Positions 55,689 through 61,214 of a stretch of 61,214 bases of DNA are shown piece after piece. How positions within the stretch are numbered: the first letter of the stretch is position 1; each line of letters opens with the position of its first letter. The translations under genes and the position numbers were made by a program. Below the pieces are notes generated by a model. It was not told the origin of the DNA. It did not search any database and saw only the letters and a list, made by a program, of their open reading frames with translations. Source of the DNA: an uncultured Verrucomicrobia subdivision 3 bacterium (GTDB lineage: Bacteria > Verrucomicrobiota > Verrucomicrobiia > Limisphaerales > UBA11358); the NCBI GenBank assembly GCA_903878805.1, contig CAIRJF010000022.1, forward strand, positions 1 through 61,214, read 5' to 3'.

Positions 55689-56603
55689 GTGGAAACCGTG
55701 ACCAAACTCACCAACGACCTCATCGCGTCTTACGCGAAGGCGGGCGGCATCAATCATCTCGACGGCAAAAATCTGCCGTCGAAGCGCGTCGTCACCGCGC
55801 TGACGTGCGATTTGCTGCGGCTGCTCTTCCCCGGATTTTTCGATGAAAAGTTGATTCATTCTTCTGAAATAAAAGTGGAGACGGCGGCGCTTTTAGATTC
55901 GCTCATCGGCACGCTGGAAGACGAAATCCGCAAGGCCCTGGAATACCAGACGCCCGCTGGTCTCGCGAAAAAAGACATTACGCACGAGGCGCACAAGTTG
56001 ACGGTGGAATTTCTGGGCAATCTGCCGCGCATCCGCGAAGTTTTGCAGACGGACGTGCAGGCGGCGTTCGACGGCGATCCGGCGGCGGCAAGCAAAGAGG
56101 AAATTATTGTTTCCTATCCGTTCATCGAGGCCATCACGGTGCAGCGGCTCGCGCATGAATTGTATTTGAAAAATGTTGCGCTCATTCCGCGCATCATGAG
56201 CGAATGGGCGCACGCCCGCACGGGCATGGATTTGCACCCGGGCGCACGCATCGGGACGCATTTTTTTGTGGATCATTGCACCGGCACGGTCGTCGGCGAG
56301 ACGGCGATTATCGGCAATCATGTGAAGCTGTATCACGGTGTGACCCTCGGTGCGAAATCCACGGCGGGCGGTCAACAATTGCGCGGTAAAAAGCGCCATC
56401 CAACGATTGAGGATCGCGTGACGATTTATCCCGGCGCAACGATTCTCGGCGGCGAAACCATCATCGGCGCGGGCAGCACCATCGGCGGCAACGTGTTCAT
56501 CATGGATAGTGTGCAGCCGAATTCATTGGTGGTTTACGACGGCCTCGATATGCGCGTCTTGAGCAAGAACGACAAAAACACCGCGGTGGATTTTCAGATT
56601 TGA
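55689..56603 (+). CDS. cysE: Serine O-acetyltransferase CysE (EpsC-type)
   Basis: A 304-residue enzyme that acetylates serine with acetyl-CoA to make O-acetylserine, the carbon acceptor of sulfide in cysteine synthesis. The left-handed beta-helix repeats are clear in the second half (HPGARIGTHFFVDHCTGTVVGETA and VTIYPGATILGGETIIGAGS), with catalytic His in FVDHCTGTVVGE and HGVTLG. The N-terminal helical part is longer than in E. coli CysE, as in plant-like or EpsC types. The last residue is Ile (VDFQI), the tail that docks into cysteine synthase. The start is GTG at 55689. It is 42 bases after waaF and far from the sulfate unit. Confidence 0.94.
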   Translation: METVTKLTNDLIASYAKAGGINHLDGKNLPSKRVVTALTCDLLRLLFPGFFDEKLIHSSEIKVETAALLDSLIGTLEDEIRKALEYQTPAGLAKKDITHEAHKLTVEFLGNLPRIREVLQTDVQAAFDGDPAAASKEEIIVSYPFIEAITVQRLAHELYLKNVALIPRIMSEWAHARTGMDLHPGARIGTHFFVDHCTGTVVGETAIIGNHVKLYHGVTLGAKSTAGGQQLRGKKRHPTIEDRVTIYPGATILGGETIIGAGSTIGGNVFIMDSVQPNSLVVYDGLDMRVLSKNDKNTAVDFQI

Positions 56604-56755
56604 TTGGCGGGACAGTGAATTTCGTTGTCGTAGTGTCAGAATCGCGCTGCCTGCCAGCTTTCTACCCTTGAAAAATCAAGTCAAAGCAGGCTTTTCATTT
56701 GGGAAGGTTGTCTATATCCTCTCACGGTTAGACATGGACAAAAACTGAAAATTAC

Positions 56756-58336
56756 ATGGGTAAACTTTTTCTTGGACTCGATTCCAGCACGCAAAGCTTG
56801 AGCGCCGTAGTCATTGACCTCGACGCGCACAAGGTCATCTACGAAAAATCGCTCAACTTCGATACCGCCTTACCGCAGTTCAAAACGAAGCACGGAGTGC
56901 TGCCGAATCGCGACGCCCTGGTGAAGCATAGTTCGCCCCTGCTCTGGGCCGCTGCGCTCGATTTGCTGTTCGCGCAAATGAAAAAAGACAAGGTTGCGCT
57001 CGGAAAAATTATCGCCGTCAGCGGCAGCGCCCAGCAGCACGGCTCGGTTTATCTTACCGAAAAAGCCACGGAAACATTGGCCAATCTCGATCCGAAAAAA
57101 TCTTTGGTCGAAAACCTTGATGGCGTTTTTGCGCGCAAGACCTCGCCCATCTGGATGGATTCTTCCACGACGAAAGAATGCGCCGAGATTCGCAAAAAAC
57201 TTGGCGGGATCAAATTTACTGCGTCGCGCACCGGCTCGGATACATTTGAGCGTTTCACCGGTCCGCAGATTCGCAAGTTTTACAAGACCGAACCGAAGGC
57301 TTACGAAAAAACCGCCAGTATCGCGCTCGTCAGTTCGTTTATGGCATCGTTGCTCGCGGGAAAAATCGCACCGATTGATTTCGGCGACGGCGCAGGAATG
57401 AACCTGATGGACATCCGCCGGAAAAATTGGAACCACGATGCGCTCAAGGCCACCGCGCCAAGTCTCGTTAAAAAATTGCCGCCGCTCGCGCCATCCGGTC
57501 ACGTCATCGGCCCGGTCAGTGCTTATTTCGTTACGAAATACGGCCTCAATCCCGAAGCGCTGGCGACCGTCTGGACCGGCGATAATCCGGCGAGCGTCAT
57601 CGGCCTCGGCCTCATCAAACCCGGCCAGGTCGCCATCAGCCTCGGCACCAGCGATACATTTTTCGGCACGATGGAACAATGTCACACCGATGAAAACGGC
57701 GAAGGCCACGTCTTCGGTTCGCCCACCGGCGGCTATATGACGTTGATCTGTTTCAAGAACGGCTCGCTCGCCCGCGAAAAAATCCGCGAGCATTACAAAA
57801 TTTCCGATTGGAAAAAATTTGGCGAACTCGTCGCGTCCACGCCGGTCGGCAATAACGACGGCATTATTTTGCCGTGGTTCGAGACGGAAATCGTGCCGCG
57901 CAGCAACAAGGCCGGCGTCCGCCGTTTCAACCTTGACGAAAAAAACGCCGCCGCCAACTGCCGCGCGGTTTTCGAAGCGCAGATGCTTTCCATGCGATTG
58001 CATTCACAATGGATGCAGGTAGCGCCGGAAAAAATTCTCGTGACCGGTGGCGCGTCCAACGATGGCGCGCTGTTGCGCGTGCTGGCCGACGTGATGAATT
58101 GCTGCGTGCAGCGGATTGAAGTTTCCAAGAGCGCCGCGCTCGGTGCTGCGTTGCAAGCCGCGCACGGCTGGCTCACGGCGACCAATAAAAATCCGAAGTG
58201 GGAAAAAATTGTCGCTGGATTCACCAAACCGGTGGCGGGCAGCGAAATTCAGCCGGACAAAAAGGCCGCGAAGATTTACGACCGGCTCGTTGAAAAATAC
58301 GCCGCGTGCGAAAGCGATGCGCTGGACGTCATCTGA
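56756..58336 (+). CDS. xylB: FGGY-family carbohydrate kinase (xylulokinase-like)
   Basis: A 526-residue sugar kinase. The ATP-fold motifs are GLDSSTQSLSAVVID at the start, SGSAQQHGSVYL, the catalytic-base region WMDSSTTKE and GDNPASVIGLG, ISLGTSDTFFG and VTGGASNDGALLRVLADVM. This fits xylulokinase best: DSST and QQHG are shared with XylB proteins, and MGKLFLGLD is a usual beginning. The substrate is inferred; related kinases use ribulose, gluconate or glycerol. It has its own upstream gap of about 150 bases, and a terminator follows. Confidence 0.87.
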   Translation: MGKLFLGLDSSTQSLSAVVIDLDAHKVIYEKSLNFDTALPQFKTKHGVLPNRDALVKHSSPLLWAAALDLLFAQMKKDKVALGKIIAVSGSAQQHGSVYLTEKATETLANLDPKKSLVENLDGVFARKTSPIWMDSSTTKECAEIRKKLGGIKFTASRTGSDTFERFTGPQIRKFYKTEPKAYEKTASIALVSSFMASLLAGKIAPIDFGDGAGMNLMDIRRKNWNHDALKATAPSLVKKLPPLAPSGHVIGPVSAYFVTKYGLNPEALATVWTGDNPASVIGLGLIKPGQVAISLGTSDTFFGTMEQCHTDENGEGHVFGSPTGGYMTLICFKNGSLAREKIREHYKISDWKKFGELVASTPVGNNDGIILPWFETEIVPRSNKAGVRRFNLDEKNAAANCRAVFEAQMLSMRLHSQWMQVAPEKILVTGGASNDGALLRVLADVMNCCVQRIEVSKSAALGAALQAAHGWLTATNKNPKWEKIVAGFTKPVAGSEIQPDKKAAKIYDRLVEKYAACESDALDVI

Positions 58337-58360
58337 TACGACGTGATTGAAATTCAAAAC

Positions 58361-58395
58361 CGCCCGCAGCTTGAAACTGCGGGCGATTTTATTTT
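58361..58395. terminator. Rho-independent terminator of the kinase gene, probably bidirectional
   Basis: CGCCCGCAG (58361-58369) pairs perfectly with CTGCGGGCG (58377-58385) around a 7-base loop; ATTTTATTTT follows on the plus strand. On the minus strand the sequence after the hairpin is GTTTTGAATTT, so it may also end the convergent fucosidase message. Confidence 0.85.
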
Positions 58396-58415
58396 ACAGC
58401 AGCGCTTGCGGCAAA

Positions 58416-60836
58416 TTAGAACGCCCGATCTATCAACTTCGTTTCAGAATCCGCTTTGCCATCCCACAAAATTTCCTGGCCTTTTTTGGCCTTGAAAGAC
58501 TTTGTGATCTGACCGTAACGCAACTGGCAGGGATTGCCCGCGTAGGATCGCACCGCCACAGAAGTCAGTTTTCCATTCTGCCACGCCAGATCCACCTCGA
58601 AGCCGCCGCGCGCGCGCAAGCCTTTCACGCTGCCGTTCGGCCAGACTTTTGGCAGCGCGGGAAGCAATTGGATGACACCATTTTGACTTTGTAAAAGCAT
58701 TTCCGTGATACCGGCTGCGCCGCCGAAATTTCCGTCAATCTGGAACGGCGGATGCGCGTCAAACATATCCGGATACGTGCGCGCGGGACTCAATAGAAAT
58801 TCCAGAATGCTGAACGCGTGATCACCGTCGTGCAACCGCGCCCACAAATTGAGGCGCCACGCCGTGGCCCAGCCGGTCGCCTGATCGCCGCGGATTTCCA
58901 GTGATTTTTTTACAGCGGCAGCGAGTTCAGACGTGGTGTTCACATCAATCTGCGCGCTCGGATAAAGACCGTAAAGATGCGAGACATGGCGGTGATGCAA
59001 TTCGTGCGATTGCAGGTCAATGTCCTGCAACCATTCCTGCAACTGACCGTGACTACCGATTTGCAACGGCGCAAGTTTCGCGCGTGTAGCCGCGACTTGT
59101 TCACGGAACTTTTCATCCACGCCGAGAATTTCCGAAGCGCGGATGCAGTTGGCAAACAAGTCACGCAGGATTTCCAAATCCATCGTCGGCCCGGCGCAGA
59201 TGCTGGTATTTTTCGCAGCGGGATTGCGGTTTTCCGGCGAGAGCGACGGACAGGTGACGAGATTTGCCGGCGCGGGAAGATTTGGATCGGCGACCAAAGT
59301 ATCAAGGAAGAATTGCGCCGCGCCTTTCATCGCCGGATAAATTCTCTTCAGATAATTGGTATCGTCGGTGAACAAATAATGTTCCCACAGATTTTGACAG
59401 AGCCACGCGCCGCCCATCGGCCACATGCCGGAATTTGGCCCGTCAATCGGGGCAGTTGCGCGCCACAAGTCCGTATTGTGATGCGCCACCCAGCCGTGCG
59501 CGTCATACATCACTTTGGCCGTGTGCACGCCGGTCTGCGCCAGCTCCAGAACCATTTGCGTGAGCGGCTCGACGCATTCACCGAGGTTCGCCGTGTCCAC
59601 CGGCCAGTAATTCATCTCGGTGTTGATGTTGATGGTGTATTTGCTGTCCCACGGGGGCGTCATAGAACCGTTCCACAAACCTTGCAACGTCGCTGGCTGA
59701 CCACCGGGGCGCGAGCAACAAATCAAAAGATACCGCGCAAATTGAAAATACAGCGTGGCGAGTTGCGGATCATTGCCCTCAGCGAAATGCGCGATGCGCA
59801 CGTCGGTCGGCAGTTTCATTGCTTCGGTTTCGCCCAGATTTAATGTGACGCGTTCAAATAATTTTTGGTGTGCGGCGATATGGTCAGTGAGCGTGGTGTC
59901 TTCGCCACCGGCGGTGTTGCCAGACATCCATTTCGCATAAGCGCCATCGATCTGTTTTTTGACGATGGCCTCTGGATCGCCACTGACATCGCGATAATTT
60001 TTATAGCTGGTCGCCGCGGCAATGAGCAGCGTGACGCGGTTGGCGTTGACGACGGAAATTTTATCTCCGCTCACAGTGATGGTTCCTTCTTCCGGTAACA
60101 CGCGAACGCGCGCTTGAAATTTCAGCGCGCCAGCAATGCCGCGCGCGCTGCCGTTGACGCCGGTCATCACCAGCGTGGCGTCATTGGCCTTGTCGAGAAC
60201 GGGCGCCTGCGTGTTGACTTCCACACGATTGGTCGCGTTTTGTAAAGTGGTCAGACCGGTGGTGAAGGAAATTTTCCCCCAACGGTCAGCGGTCAGGTGA
60301 ATCACAATCACTTGATCCACCGGGCTGGAAAAAATTTCACGTTTGAAATGGACGCCGTTGGCCGTGTAGCTCACCGTGGCGACGGCGGTGTCCAAATCCA
60401 AATCGCGCCGATAATCTTCCACCGGCGCGGCGTTCGTTCCAAAATCCAAATACAAATCGCCAAGCGTTTGGTAAGGCATCTGGCGCAGAGGCGTCGCCAT
60501 CATTTTTTCGCTGATGAGTTTTTCCGCATCGTCATATTTGCCAGCAAAGACAAGGGCACGCACTTGCCGCAACGCGGCGAGCGCGTTGGTGTTGTTGGGA
60601 TCGTAAGGCCCGCCCGCCCAGAGCGTGCTTTCGTTGAGTTGCAAATGTTCACGTTCTACACCGCCAAAAATCATCGCACCCAAACGCCCGTTGCCGATGG
60701 GCAATGCCTCCGTCCATTTAACGGCGGCGTTGGTGTAAAACAAGGTGAGCGGCGAAGCGGTTTCCGCCGCGTGACCGTATTGAAAAATAAAAACGGTCGC
60801 GAGAACGGCAAAAAAATTGCGAGGCAATGTTGGCAT
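58416..60836 (-). CDS. Glycoside hydrolase family 95 alpha-L-fucosidase
   Basis: An 806-residue exported enzyme that removes alpha-1,2-linked fucose from glycans. A signal peptide ([18 protein letters not shown]) is followed by an N-terminal beta-sandwich ([32 protein letters not shown]), a helical (alpha/alpha)6 barrel and a C-terminal beta domain. The GH95 catalytic motifs are in [14 protein letters not shown] (the two Asn-type residues), SLSPENR (the general acid Glu) and [16 protein letters not shown] (the Asp). I place the start at ATG 60836, since an ATG 30 bases upstream adds an unhelpful leader. Nearby GH2 remains suggest a glycan-use cluster. Confidence 0.94.
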   Translation of the reverse strand: MPTLPRNFFAVLATVFIFQYGHAAETASPLTLFYTNAAVKWTEALPIGNGRLGAMIFGGVEREHLQLNESTLWAGGPYDPNNTNALAALRQVRALVFAGKYDDAEKLISEKMMATPLRQMPYQTLGDLYLDFGTNAAPVEDYRRDLDLDTAVATVSYTANGVHFKREIFSSPVDQVIVIHLTADRWGKISFTTGLTTLQNATNRVEVNTQAPVLDKANDATLVMTGVNGSARGIAGALKFQARVRVLPEEGTITVSGDKISVVNANRVTLLIAAATSYKNYRDVSGDPEAIVKKQIDGAYAKWMSGNTAGGEDTTLTDHIAAHQKLFERVTLNLGETEAMKLPTDVRIAHFAEGNDPQLATLYFQFARYLLICCSRPGGQPATLQGLWNGSMTPPWDSKYTININTEMNYWPVDTANLGECVEPLTQMVLELAQTGVHTAKVMYDAHGWVAHHNTDLWRATAPIDGPNSGMWPMGGAWLCQNLWEHYLFTDDTNYLKRIYPAMKGAAQFFLDTLVADPNLPAPANLVTCPSLSPENRNPAAKNTSICAGPTMDLEILRDLFANCIRASEILGVDEKFREQVAATRAKLAPLQIGSHGQLQEWLQDIDLQSHELHHRHVSHLYGLYPSAQIDVNTTSELAAAVKKSLEIRGDQATGWATAWRLNLWARLHDGDHAFSILEFLLSPARTYPDMFDAHPPFQIDGNFGGAAGITEMLLQSQNGVIQLLPALPKVWPNGSVKGLRARGGFEVDLAWQNGKLTSVAVRSYAGNPCQLRYGQITKSFKAKKGQEILWDGKADSETKLIDRAF

Positions 60837-60905
60837 CAAGAAAGTCTCGCCCGCACCGCCCCGCACTCAAGCCAAATTTTTATCAAGCCGAGAACTTGCA
60901 GCCGT

Positions 60906-61050
60906 TCACGGCACGAACGGACGCGGCGTGGCCGGTTGCGCCGTAACGGTCGTGGTCGCTAGCGTCAAGCCGTCCGCGCTCGCGGTAAACTTGATTTTAC
61001 CCGCGTCTTTACTGACTTGCACGATGACCTGCGCGAGGCCGTTGAACGCG
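60906..61050 (-). CDS. C-terminal fragment of a GH2 beta-galactosidase-like protein
   Basis: On the minus strand the last 45 codons before the stop at 60906 read NGLAQVIVQVSKDAG, KIKFTASADGLTLATTTVTAQ and a short Pro-rich tip. This FNGLAQ-VIVQ...KI-TASADGL pattern is the usual end of GH2 enzymes with a C-terminal immunoglobulin-like domain. The similarity stops near 61050; the frame continues to an ATG at 61154 but those codons look unrelated. Either this is the true tail of a gene cut by a rearrangement, or the assembly joins two loci here. Confidence 0.55.
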
Positions 61051-61214
61051 CTGCGTGACCAATCGGACGCGACCGGCGGGCAGTTGAATCTGTTCGACGG
61101 GGTGAATACGTTGACCGGCAACTTGAGCTGGCTCACGATCAATCTGCTGTCCAATGGTCAAGGCGGGGTGGCGGATTCCTTGTCGGTCAATGTGACGGGC
61201 ATGACTTATACCGG
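61043..61214 (+). CDS. Partial open frame at window edge, surface-protein-like
   Basis: From about 61051 the plus strand reads LRDQSDATGGQLNLFDGVNT, then LTGNLSWLTINLLSNGQGG and VADSLSVNVTGMTYT, up to the window edge. The Gly/Asn/Ser/Thr-rich beta pattern is what large repetitive surface or autotransporter-type proteins look like. It faces the opposite way from the GH2 tail with which it shares the junction. No start is visible and no family is recognised. The call is tentative. Confidence 0.35.

Overview
The window looks like chromosome from a diderm, moderately GC-rich bacterium of the Verrucomicrobiota (Pedosphaera/Limisphaera-like). This rests on several features seen together: a PEP-CTERM sorting-signal protein, many type IV pilin-like N-termini, a divergent GspC-to-M type II secretion operon, lipid A and heptose genes, GH95/GH2 glycan-degrading enzymes, and short interspersed repeats of a kind I associate with this phylum. 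The assignment is inferred from gene content, with no marker-gene phylogeny behind it. Genes are dense and many neighbours overlap by 4 bases (ATGA or GTGA), so long co-transcribed units are likely.

Layout. (1) 0.5-7.0 kb: a two-module nonribosomal peptide synthetase (A-T-C-A-T-TE) overlapping its own phosphopantetheinyl transferase. The specificity residues I read point to Ala then Asp. (2) 7-12 kb: a small PEP-CTERM protein, a Y-family polymerase behind a perfect palindrome, a secreted protein, rpmE, an interspersed inverted repeat, prfA and a HAD phosphatase. (3) 12-17.8 kb: a GspA-GspB-CPBP protease unit, a receiver-PAS-PAS-PP2C phosphatase, transaldolase and tRNA-His. (4) 17.8-26 kb: a sulfate-uptake regulon on the minus strand, consisting of an Rrf2 regulator, anion porin, sulfate-binding protein, YezD, a pseudopilin, a zinc-ribbon protein, an M14 amidohydrolase and CysT/W/A. 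(5) 26-34.9 kb: pilT, mtnP, a diiron protein and a Gre-domain protein, then an accessory patch (21-bp minisatellite, inverted repeat, duplicated gre tail, a truncated membrane protein and two small Pro-rich proteins), then an SDR enzyme, ridA, rmuC and a GAF protein. (6) 35-37.5 kb: a large secreted multidomain protein. (7) 37.5-51.7 kb: a complete type II secretion operon (gspE, a small membrane protein, F, G, H, I, J, K, L, M, C and D) with a histidine kinase at the end. Its secretin is split into two exported proteins inside the N3 domain. (8) 51.9-58.4 kb: lpxK, lpxL, waaF, cysE and a xylulokinase-type kinase. (9) 58.4-61.2 kb: a GH95 alpha-L-fucosidase, then the C-terminal tail of a GH2 enzyme that meets what looks like an opposite-strand coding fragment at the window edge.

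How the parts fit. The secretion operon, the GspA/GspB pair, the stand-alone PilT and the separate pseudopilin suggest an envelope organised around pilin-type assembly and export of large secreted proteins and glycosidases. The sulfate regulon is self-contained, with regulator, outer-membrane entry, periplasmic capture and inner-membrane pump; cysE, placed elsewhere, supplies the cysteine precursor. The best candidates for new biology are the split secretin, the Ala-Asp dipeptide synthetase, the pseudopilin and peptidase-like genes inside the sulfate operon, and the accessory patch at 29.3-30.7 kb.
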